Both the position numbers and the translations under genes were made by a program. DNA of 64,000 nucleotides. Origin: Knufia peltigerae (Eukaryota; Ascomycota; Eurotiomycetes; Chaetothyriales; Trichomeriaceae). Where the stretch lies: positions 29,723-93,722 of the forward strand of contig JAPDRN010000130.1 of assembly GCA_030247855.1 (NCBI GenBank), given 5' to 3'. Below the pieces are notes generated by a model. That model was not told the DNA's origin and made no database searches. It saw only the letters and a list, made by a program, of their open reading frames with translations. Shown here piece by piece: positions 55,943 through 64,000 of the stretch. Within the stretch, counting starts at the first letter, position 1; the number at the start of each line of letters is the position of its first letter.

Positions 55943-56822
55943 ATGGACTCTCGTGGTAGGACCGTTGTCATCACCGGAGCGGCAGCAGGTGTGATTTTCT
56001 CCCAGCCGATAGCTATTTGCTACAACTGATACCAATGCTCCAGATACCGACTCTGTTATTGCCTGTATTCTTGCGGAGAAGGGATGCGGTCAGATATTTC
56101 TTGGTGACTCTGGTCTTCAAAGCCTGCAGGAGTCTCGTGACAAGATTCTGTCAAGGCATCCTTCTACAAGAGTGTTTGTCAAAGCTTTTAATCGCTCTGA
56201 AGAAGCTGAGGTACACAAGTTTTTCGTGGACATCATGCGAGTGTTTGAGCGAATTGACATTGCCGTCAACTTGGTCTGTCAGAATCAAGCACCACAAGCA
56301 ACGGCCGAAATTTCCCTCGAGGACTATGCTCGGAGTTACACGGTCTTCCAGAGAGGGGTGTGTACACTTTGCTTCGCACCCGTGTAGCTCGGAGCCTGTA
56401 TACTAACCTCGTTAACTTGATAGGCTTTTCTGATCCAACGCGATCTTCTGCGGCAAATGCTCGAGCAAGATATATTGCCTCAATCCAAGACCCGTGGTAA
56501 CATTGTCAATATTGTGGAGTTGGGGCCTACCTCCTCCTTGGCCGATCGACCACTCTCAGCCATTGTTGCAAACGCGATAGTAGGTCTGAGCAAGACTGAT
56601 GCTTTTGATTTTGCACCAGATAATATTCGAGTCAACTGCATCGCTGCTAGCGAAGTATTGACGACGACTTCGGCGGAAGAAGCGGAAAAGCCGGCCTCAA
56701 CTTCCGACGGTATGCAAAACGTTGCAAACACCGTCAGCTGGCTTTCCTCTCCAATATCAACTTGGCTAACAGGCTTAGTGGTTCCCATCGACAGGGGCTC
56801 TAGTCTACACAGCACTTGGTGA
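55943..56822 (+). CDS. SDR-fold protein with a lost active site
   Basis: Paralogue of the preceding SDR. Exons 55943-55988, 56044-56357 and 56424-56822 (same intron positions, exon 2 is 314 nt in both genes) give 252 residues. Fold landmarks remain (MDSRGRTVVITGAAA, FVDIMRVFERIDIAVNL, NIVNIVE, VVPIDRGSSL). Catalytic residues are gone: the glycine-rich loop reads ITGAAADTDS instead of TGxxxGIG, NNAG is replaced by NLVCQN, the Ser motif reads NIVELG, and the YxxxK position reads IVANAIVGLSK. The frame is fully open, so it may be a pseudo-enzyme kept for structure or regulation, or an early-stage pseudogene. Not a normal oxidoreductase. Confidence 0.75.
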
Positions 56823-56960
56823 AAGGGCGGTCAGGGGCGCCTCACTTGATGATCATGCCTCTCACACACATAGCATGTAGTCTCCAGAACATTCATGGAG
56901 GACAGGCTCATTATCTATTTGTGCATAAGGCTTTCATTTTCGCAAATTGTCTTCTAGTTC

Positions 56961-57545
56961 CTAGCTGCTCACAAAGTAGTTGACTGCTACTGGGTCTTCT
57001 AAGTTTGCCTTTTCCTCCCAATCCTTGAGACTAAACCGCATTCTAGACATATTCCCATACGGCCGACCACCCGGGGGAGCAAATAACGTGCCGTCGAATC
57101 CATCAGGCTCCTCATAAAGGAGAAATAGATATCTGTGTGGTGAACTGCCTGGGGGAGGTCCCGGGCCAATATAATTCGCGATAAACGGCTCGTAGGATAT
57201 CAATACCGCTGTTGATTGGGACGGCGCGAAACCAGGCTGAATCCAATGTAGAATAGGAGACAGTATGTTGAAGCTGGGGTATAGGCCATCTAGGTCAATG
57301 CACACCACTAGGTACTTTGCTGAGGAAGAAGGTACTTCAAAGGAGATCGTTGGGGCATGTTCGGCTTCTGTGAAAGCTTAGGATTTATTCAATGTGCAGA
57401 AGACTTAAAGAATGGGCAACTTCACACCTGAGCGAGGAACGTATTGTCCTGGTACAATGGGTTTGCCATGGAGGGAGAGGTTGAGGATGGTGCTCTTGTT
57501 CGTGATGAAGCTCAAATAGTGTCTTATGTTCCCGAAGAGCGCCAT
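56961..57545 (-). pseudogene. PEBP-like protein gene with a frameshift
   Basis: Phosphatidylethanolamine-binding-protein (PEBP/CETS) fold, small ligand-binding or signalling proteins. Exon 1 is 57545-57428 (MALFGNIRHYLSFITNKSTI) ending in VPRS. The second exon has ISFEVPSSSAKYLVVCIDLD, ILHWIQPGF, SSPHRYLFLLYEEPDGFDG and a C-terminal WEEKANLEDPVAVNYF, as the family requires. With the TTTCACAG acceptor the join would read SEAEHAPTISFEV, but one extra A at about 57360-57362 (GAAACATG) shifts the frame to a TGA. Other acceptors do not restore it. The family match is good; the break is a single base, so sequencing error is possible. Convergent with the pseudo-SDR. Confidence 0.75.
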
Positions 57546-58232
57546 GGTGAGCTGGTCTGGGTAGAGTAACTAGAGGTGACTCACGGACTCTTGATAGACT
57601 CGAATTAGGTATATAGGGAAGCGCTGTATGATGAAAACTTAGCCAGCTCCTACCATGGCTTCGTTCAATCAATTGAATGCCGGTTCTTGCATTTTATATG
57701 CGGTGCACTACCGAAAATTGCCTCGCTCAAATAACCGAATTAGATGGAAACTGATTGCAAGAGCTTGGCCCCGCAAGCGAAGACAGCAGGAGAATGAGTT
57801 CTTCAAGACCGTTCAGATGGACTTCGATGCATCGTTCATGTTCTGGGACGGGGACGAAGACTTCAGCAAATAGGGAACACCGGGTAACACTGTGGACCGG
57901 GACTGACAGTAGAGCGGAATCTTTTCCACGAAGAGCTCCTGTGCTTCTTGAGAGGTGGAAAACCTGAAACAGAGACGGATGCAATCGGCCAGTAAGTACC
58001 GCGCAATCTTGGCTGCGATGACATGTCAACTGTGTGATGACCATTGGAGGATCCTGCCGCTACAGGATGCATACCATTTGCTCCTCAATTTTCTTCCATG
58101 TCTCCAAGGGTAAGAGACCATAAATAGCCGACGTAAGGCCTACCATTCTCAGGGCCAGCCACTGTCGATTACTTTTGTACACAACAGGAAAATCAGAGTC
58201 CACTTGTAACACTCTTGACTGCCACAACCAAG
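57546..58232. promoter_or_regulatory. Divergent promoter between PEBP-like gene and cupin
   Basis: About 690 bases. A 72-codon open reading at 57655-57873 has no recognisable domain and is probably not a gene. Otherwise promoter sequence. Confidence 0.35.
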
Positions 58233-59093
58233 ATGAAGTTAGTCCATGGGTCAGATATGGAGTACACCAGTAGCGGACTCAAGCACCGCCCGGGGGCACC
58301 ACTGTTCAAGTACTTGCTTCTCGGAGAGGAGGATAGCCCTTCCAACTTTTTTCTCATGCTTGCGAGGCAAGAAGCTTTCTATTCGCCGCGCCACCACCAT
58401 AATTTCGAACAGTTTCGCTTCGCCTACAAGGGCGATATCACTTTGGGTGAGGGTGATGATTGGATCCTTCGAGAGGGAGAAGTCGCGTATTTCCCTGAGG
58501 GATCATGGTATGGTCCTCAAAATGACGGTGATGCTGTCAAAGAAGTACTTGTATTACAATTTGGCGGTCCCAGCGGCCAAGGATACTTGAGCTATGCCCA
58601 GCTGAAGTCGGTTCAGGAAGAAATGAACGTCAAGGGTATCGGAAGATTCGAAGGAGGAAAGTTTATTCCGAAAGAAGATCCTTCCAAGGCTGTTGACGGT
58701 TACGAAGGCTTGTGGGAATACAAAAACGGCCGTAAACTCGAGTACCCAGTTGCTCGATACCGACAACCACTGCTGATGAACACTACTGCCTTCAGGTGGC
58801 AAAAGATTGACGAGAGTGAAGCTCCTGGAACGGTCGAAGTAAAACCTTTGGGTGTATTCTCAGATGGGAGTGTTGCAGCCAATTTCTTCAGGCTTCGAGA
58901 TGCAAGTATGAAGCTACACCCCAAGAAGGCCATCCAATTGCTCTTCGTCTTTGCTGGCACCGGAAAGATTGATGATCAGGGGTTGCGGGAACAGTCAGCG
59001 GTGCAGTTGAGTCCCGGAGAAGAAGCACAACTGAGTGCCCAGGGAACCCAGCTGGAAGTGCTACATTTTGCTCTCCCTACCTTCCCGAGCTGA
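58233..59093 (+). CDS. Cupin-domain protein (quercetinase-like fold)
   Basis: Bicupin-type protein of 286 residues, single exon. The ATG at 58233 (MKLVHGSDMEYTSSG) is the first in the frame. The first cupin has the metal-site pattern with three consecutive His and a Glu (SPRHHHNFEQFRFAY, about residues 55-69) and the second motif EGEVAYFPEGSWYGPQ. The C-terminal half has a second, weaker cupin barrel (PKKAIQLLFVFAGTGKIDDQ). Could act as a dioxygenase, isomerase or sensor; the family is functionally very broad. The first barrel retains HHH/E but lacks an obvious terminal His. It fits an aromatic or enol-degrading cluster. Intact. Confidence 0.8.
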   Translation: MKLVHGSDMEYTSSGLKHRPGAPLFKYLLLGEEDSPSNFFLMLARQEAFYSPRHHHNFEQFRFAYKGDITLGEGDDWILREGEVAYFPEGSWYGPQNDGDAVKEVLVLQFGGPSGQGYLSYAQLKSVQEEMNVKGIGRFEGGKFIPKEDPSKAVDGYEGLWEYKNGRKLEYPVARYRQPLLMNTTAFRWQKIDESEAPGTVEVKPLGVFSDGSVAANFFRLRDASMKLHPKKAIQLLFVFAGTGKIDDQGLREQSAVQLSPGEEAQLSAQGTQLEVLHFALPTFPS

Positions 59094-59787
59094 GCAACAG
59101 GTTCCAAAAATTGTGACAGGGTATATGGATAAGTTGTCTTTCAGTCTTACCGCAATTTAAGATAAAAGAAAGGCGGAAACATGAATGTTTTCTTACTTAG
59201 ATATCATGGATGAAGTAGCGCCTATGCATGTCTTCGATTGATGCCCCCCTTTTCCGTCTGACAGCGTCTCGTTGCTGTCCTTCTTCCATGACTACTAAAG
59301 CAACACCTAAGTGATATGTCCTTTGGCTAAGAGTTCGATCCAAACCGTTGAAGCTGTCATCCACCCTAAAGCTAACCAAAGGCCCTGAATGGAGACGTCT
59401 GTCAACATGTAGAACTGAGCCTATTGATCCACCAAATCCATTCTCTAATGACCTGACCTCCGTAGATAAAACGGCTGACAGAACATTTCCAGCAACCGGC
59501 GAACAAAATCGGAGCATTTGATGAAAACCACACGACCGAATGGCACGGATCCATGCATCCTAGCCCGTTACATCCGAAGTTTATGGACAAGCAATGAAAT
59601 TCGAAGGCAGTGCATTGCCAGAACATGAGTTGTACAAGATATATACATGACAACATGTTTCATAGAAATAAAGGTGCTCAGCCAGGCCTCCTCGGTGGTC
59701 CGTCATGTGCCCGATTGAAGCGACATCACTCCCTTTCCAGAACGAAGATTGTAAAGGACGATACACACCTCGGGGTATATATCTATC
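59094..59787. other. Intergenic, convergent 3' ends
   Basis: About 690 bases between the cupin stop and the lactonase stop. No gene recognised; open readings on the minus strand are short. Confidence 0.3.
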
Positions 59788-60846
59788 TCATCTGCGAACC
59801 CCGTAGTCCTTGGATAAGACACTATCGAGGTCTTTCTTCCAGGTACTCATGCGCAAGTTGTTGATGGACTGGGGATATACGGGCATTCTCCCGACGAGGT
59901 ACGAGTCGTGGGCCAAGGCGACCATGACTGGAGCCGAGGCCTCGAGCTCGCGAATCTTTGCGATCGTCTGCGCGGCAGTGTCCGGGTCTTTATGGAAACA
60001 GGTCAGACCGGCCGGGCCGACGGTAACGCTCATGGGCCTGCTGCCCACAAGCAGGGACCGATGGTGGCAGCAATCGCCGCCCATGAAGACCCATTCGTCA
60101 GGCCCGGACAGGGCCAATCCACCCATGTGACCCGGCATGTGGCCTGGGGTGTCGACGAGCCAGAAACTGCCGTCGCCAAAGAAGTCGTGCGCCCGACTGA
60201 AAGGTCCAAAGGGGGTAGCCCACTTGTCGTCCTCGAAGCTGAGTTCCCGATAGTGCGGGTGTTGGATGGGCGCCGATTCAAATGGTGAGCCAGGATTGAC
60301 GGGGAAGCCGGGCGCCGACGCAGCCTTGCTGCCGGGACGGGCGACGAGAGTCGCGTAGGGGAACTTTGTGCTGTCCCCGACGTGGTCGAAGTGGAGATGG
60401 CTGAAGATGACGGAGTGGATGGATGAGGGGGATACTGGGCCCTTGGACAAAAGGTCGACCACGTCTTCGGGCACTTGTGGATTGACGATGGGGAAACCCG
60501 CCTGAATGGCTCGAGGGACATTTTGCAAGTCCTATTGACATTGATGCACACTGAGTGAGCACGACTGGACCTGTCAAAGGGATTTTCTTCTTCGGCGAGG
60601 CCACATGCATATCTGCCATTGCTAAGAAACAAGCCTTACCTTTCGAAGTCCCAGATCAAAGAGCACATTCTGACCTGAATGGTGTTGAATCAGAAAACTA
60701 TAATCAGGATACTGCTGTCTGGCGTTGACCTCGTCGACGTCGCCGTCTTCGAAGAGCCAGCGGTCTGGATGACATAGCCATCCGGTCGGAAGGGCGCACA
60801 CCTTGACGGGTACAACATCTTTAGGCGAGGGTAGGGAGGTAGTCAT
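59788..60846 (-). CDS. Metallo-beta-lactamase-fold lactonase-like hydrolase
   Basis: Zinc hydrolase of the N-acyl-homoserine-lactonase-like branch of the MBL superfamily. Exons 60846-60640 and 60531-59788 (108-nt GTAAGG...CAATAG intron, phase 0), 316 residues. The first exon has the family opening VKVCALPTGW and YSFLIQHHSGQNVLFDLGLRK. Metal ligands are HLHFDHVGD (HxHxDH), His in DTPGHMPGHMGG, Asp in FMGGDCCHH and the final His in ALAHDSY. Likely opens a lactone or cleaves an ester in the cluster pathway; no signal peptide, so intracellular. Intact. Relatives include fungal ring-opening hydrolases. Confidence 0.9.
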
Positions 60847-62291
60847 GGTAGCTTTCGTGTTTGGTTAAACTTGGGTGAGTCGATTGAAATGGTGGGATTA
60901 CAGCTCTTTAGTCTCATCTCTTGTTCTACCTGGGCCATATCGTCGCAATGGTTACCTATATACGGATATAACTCCATAGCTCTGATATGGACTCGTTTTG
61001 AGCCTCAGAAATTCAAACTCCTCCGCGAGACGGAGGCCTTACCTGCGAGCCGACGGCATTTTCGGAAGTTTGACTGCCCTGGATCTTGCGGAGAAGCTCA
61101 GGCGGGCCGGAGATATAGGGGGGGTTTGCCAAGAAATTACACGTGACATGATGCTTATGAATTGTTCTGACTTGCATCGAATATCCAAGAGACCTACGAT
61201 TAACCTGGCTTTTCACTACCGACAGAGACACTGTCCCGCGCACGATCTGACGACTTGTGCTACAGATGGACCAGGCAGGTATCATGAAGCCTCTCTTCAT
61301 CTGCTTGGACAGTAACGTTTACCGTCAAGCATAATATTTAACTGCAAACCAGCACCACGATCATGTCTCCTTGTTAGAGGGCCGCCGGCCTCCCTTGCGG
61401 AGTACTCCGCCAATACGGTCTTTACAAGTCGAGGCCTATTCCTAGGTCTCAAAACGCTCCTTTTACCACCCTAGTGTAGCCTCATTCCTCTTCCTATTCT
61501 ATCCGATGAAGCGCCCGTAGTTGAGGCAACTCCCAGGGCCTCATTCTCTAGGCCTATATATGCTATCGTTTCGGGAGTTGATGCGGCAACGAGGAATGCC
61601 TCAATCGGAGGAAGAATTACGCTCCTTTTTGCTATATGTATATAATAGATAGAGAACCGCCTCATAGTGATCGAGGTCAGACTCGACAATACATGACATT
61701 TGGACCTCTAGTCATCCTATTACCTAGAAGATTACGCTTCGCCTAACACGTGAGAACGGACGCCGTCGGCACGTATAGTCTCAAGAGGCGTTAAAGCACG
61801 TGACATCAAAAGAGGAGAAGCTCTACAAAACCTGCCCGACCCAACTCGGGTGGGAGAGGTTTTCTCTCCCTTCTAAGCGTCGAGTCGTTGTACTATAGGA
61901 CTTCATAGTTGAATACAAGCGGTTACATCCCTACAGCGTCTATCTCAGTGGAGATCCTGACAAAAGGTGCCCTTTAGCAAAATCAAGCCGGAGAGCATTG
62001 GGTTCCCCCACTGTTCTCGTGTCATCTGCCCGCAACCCTATAGAACTTCCAGCCTCATAACGTAAGTGGAAGTGCCTGGAATAGTGTCAGAGCCAGTCGA
62101 CATGGCCAGCAAGATACTGTGGTTTATCACTGAGCCGAAGCTGCCGATGCTCCCGACGGATCCCAAGCGTTGAGGTCCCGCAGCCTGGCAGGGTTTGGTC
62201 TTCAATACCCATGTACCTCGGCTTTGTACAAATCATCTGCATCGTTCTGATAATGGCATTCAAGAATCTTGGGCTCATAGATCGACACCAA
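60847..62291. other. Intergenic, repeat-rich, with an LTR-like segment
   Basis: About 1.4 kb. The right part (61372 onward) looks like degraded transposon sequence: TGTTAG...CTAACA termini, a GC-rich palindrome and a GATCCTGACA word. The left part is the promoter side of the lactonase. No gene. Confidence 0.4.
61372..61748 (+). repeat. Possible LTR remnant with TGTTAG/CTAACA termini
   Basis: TGTTAG at 61372-61377 and CTAACA at 61743-61748 are perfect 6-bp inverted termini in TG...CA form, about 377 bp apart. A perfect 14-bp palindrome GCGGAGTACTCCGC lies at 61397-61410. There is no matching target-site duplication. It could be an old LTR or chance. Confidence 0.3.
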
Positions 62292-62985
62292 ATGTCGACT
62301 CGAAACTTCCAGGATGACTTTCAACTCCGCTCTCTTGTGCTTCGCGAGAGATATCTGAAAGACACGCAGCAGTGGGAAGGTAGCGAGACTGCTATCACCC
62401 AGACTCGTCCGAGACATGGATCGAAATTGCATGGTATGCCAATGAATATTTGGGGCAGAAATGGCTCAAATCCCGATTGAGAATCAGCCTTAGCTGACCA
62501 AAGGATTCCAAGGATTGCCGGCGAGATTGACGAGTTTGTGGAGCGATCCATCGATATGACCGGCCGCGTATCATTGACGCACTCGATCCAGCCTGTCGAT
62601 GTCAAGATCAACAACGACAGAGCCCTGATCGTATCCTACGGCCACATCACACTACGCTTCACGGAGCAGGACCAAGAATACGACATGATCTCCTGGGGAT
62701 GGTGGATCCATCGGGCGGTCCGTCTTGAGTCTCGGCAGCAAAGCTGGCTCTTGACGGCCATGCGTTTCATCTACAATCGCGGTCATGCCCAGCTCGAATA
62801 GTAGTGCCCTAGATATCGAATTGGCCCCCGACGCTCGACCCAGTTACCGGTTCCTCGAATGGACGCTGAGCCGCAGAGGATACGCGATATCCAAGACGTT
62901 AGTGGGCACTGATCAGCCCGATGGCGGAAAGAAGCTGAGGGCCCAGGAGGATCAGTGGATTGCCGAGGGCTCGTCACCTTCTTAG
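62292..62985 (+). pseudogene. SnoaL-like (NTF2-fold) gene remnant
   Basis: Remnant of a fungal SnoaL-like protein, a small NTF2-fold family often acting as cyclases, dehydratases or hydrolases in metabolite pathways. The N terminus (MSTRNFQDDFQLRSLVLRER, 62292) is followed after WEG by a frame change into DCYHPDSSETWIEIAWYAN. The next well-preserved stretch is IDEFVERSIDMTGRVSLTHS through SYGHITLRF and ISWGWWIHRAVRLESRQQSW. Another change (about 62780-62790) leads into SALDIELAPDARPSYRFLEW and GTDQPDGGKKLRAQEDQW, stopping at 62985. At least two frameshifts and a gap leave no functional gene. It may once have belonged to the cluster on its left. Confidence 0.75.
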
Positions 62986-63480
62986 AACGTGATACAAAGT
63001 TGGTCTAATGTTGTTCGTAGTTTTAAACCACATAGATGTCATGTCCTATTATTTGTGCGTCCAAACTGCATTAAAGCCACACAATTGACTTAAGTCGTGA
63101 AATTCCTTTAAAAAAGACTCATTGATAGACAGTATATAAGCTTAAACATCCTAAAAGGGTCAGACATGTGTCGGGGAAGCATCGGTATTTTACTGGGCTC
63201 GCTCCGCTCCGCTAATGACTCGACGGATTGTCATTTCACCACGGGCGGGGACAGGAACCTCTGCAGACGACCGAGATGTACCACCGGGTCATGTACGTAG
63301 TCGAGTAGGCTAGTTCTTACGAGCTACTGAGTGTAAGCCCGACAGTGGTCGGTTCTTTCCATTTAGGGGAGGACCTCTAGGGATTTAGACACCTAGAGGG
63401 ACCACCCTAGGAGGAAAGAATACTCCCCATGGGAGAACAATGTGAGTCACGAGAGAAATTTCCGGTCAGTGCCGGTCAAT
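62986..63480. other. Non-coding, repeat-flanking sequence
   Basis: About 500 bases without a gene before the tandem-repeat area. It includes GCTCCGCTCCGCT-like short repeats (about 63205) and CTAGAGGGACCACCCTAGG, neither assigned. Confidence 0.3.
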
Positions 63481-63540
63481 TTCGACCAGTTGACCCCGTG
63501 TGAGATTTTCGGCCGCCCGTAAAAACACCACAATACGAGT

Positions 63541-63600
63541 AAATCACCCCGAGGTAAATCACCCCGAGGTAAATCACCCCGAGGTAAATCACCCCGAGAT
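63541..63600. repeat. Four tandem copies of a 15-bp unit
   Basis: AAATCACCCCGAGGT repeated four times (63541-63555, 63556-63570, 63571-63585, 63586-63600); the last unit has two end substitutions. Confidence 0.9.
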
Positions 63601-63619
63601 CTACCCCTAGATATTCAAA

Positions 63620-64000
63620 TGTCGACCAGTTGACCCCGACCGTCTTAGGCGTGCCCGGGTCTCGCATATGGGCGACGGCTATGCCTATAAGCGCGATCCT
63701 TATGGGTGTCACTCTTTAACTAGACTGACTGCCTTATAGGCGCCACTCTAGGCGCCAAATTTGTGTCGACCAGTTGACCCTCGCGCGGGACTTGGTGAAA
63801 TGCTGACTGTCGACCAGTTGACCCCGACCGTCTTGGGCATACCTAGATCTTTTATTTAGGGGGACTCACCGCCCATAAGCGTGATCCTTACGGGCGTTCT
63901 CTTTAACTAGACTGGCTACCTTATAGGCGTGACTTTAGGTGTCAAATTTGTGTCGACCAGTTGACCCTCGCGCGGGACTGAAATTTTGACTCTCGACCAG
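63620..64000. repeat. Diverged tandem repeat of about 188 bp with GTCGACCAGTTGACC motifs
   Basis: Unit 1 at about 63621-63808, unit 2 at 63809-63991, and the start of a third at 63992. Each unit carries GTCGACCAGTTGACC at its start and again about 144 bp later (63621, 63765, 63809, 63952), followed by CCGACCGTCTT or CTCGCGCGGGACT. A related motif stands at about 63483. Truncated by the window end. Not assigned to a known transposon; possibly satellite or transposon-terminal repeats. Confidence 0.7.

Noticed and set aside
57655..57873. 72-codon reading in the PEBP/cupin divergent region
   Set aside because: Basic, no domain, lies in a promoter.
61372..61938. Full copia-type LTR ending at ATCCCTACA
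   Set aside because: No target-site duplication or paired LTR could be seen, so only a tentative remnant with matching termini is reported.

Overview
The window is nuclear DNA from a filamentous ascomycete (Pezizomycotina). Genes carry short GT-AG introns of about 45-80 nt with CTAAC/CTGAC-type branch sites, Zn2Cys6 activators are abundant, and the content includes RTA1-like, P450, PEBP and SnoaL-like families. Gene content fits Eurotiomycetes, perhaps a black-yeast relative (Chaetothyriales), but that placement is inference. Two kinds of DNA alternate: conserved housekeeping genes that are all intact, and accessory metabolic genes of which about half are broken.

Layout. 1-7.7 kb: vacuolar amino-acid transporter (AVT1-like, cut by the left edge), translation release factor eRF1, prephenate dehydratase and an unknown 238-residue protein. 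8.2-17 kb: a decayed accessory block with a Zn2Cys6 regulator broken by several frameshifts, a broken anion:cation symporter, an intact D-2-hydroxyacid dehydrogenase, and a second Zn2Cys6 regulator with three in-frame TAG codons. 17.4-32 kb: housekeeping again, with the Trm61 tRNA m1A58 methyltransferase, an RTA1-like membrane protein, an arylsulfotransferase-family protein, cysteinyl-tRNA synthetase with two alternative starts, a Nudix hydrolase, the RNase P/MRP subunit Pop8, and two small unknown proteins. 32-34.7 kb is a gene desert with a G-quadruplex-like run and ACTCCGTAC-type repeats.

34.7-63 kb reads as a catabolic or tailoring gene cluster with no PKS/NRPS backbone: SDR, divergent drug-type MFS pump, P450 (frameshifted), P450 (intact), aldehyde dehydrogenase (frameshift plus nonsense), amidohydrolase-2 decarboxylase-type enzyme (intact), second MFS transporter split by a 161-bp LTR-like insertion, Zn2Cys6 regulator (intact), third P450 (intact), a pair of paralogous SDRs of which one has lost its active site, a frameshifted PEBP-like gene, a cupin, a metallo-beta-lactamase-fold lactonase-like enzyme, and a broken SnoaL-like gene. 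Together these would suit oxidation, decarboxylation and ring or lactone opening of an aromatic or lactone compound with its own regulator and two transporters; the substrate is unknown. The right end (63-64 kb) is tandem-repeat DNA.

The strongest single observation is a pair of identical 161-bp elements in opposite orientation 5 kb apart, each flanked by its own perfect 5-bp target-site duplication. One lies inside the transporter reading frame, and mentally removing it plus one duplication restores a continuous conserved transporter sequence. With the single-base indels and CAG-to-TAG changes confined to accessory genes, the window appears to show a metabolic cluster being inactivated, unless the assembly is error-prone in these places.
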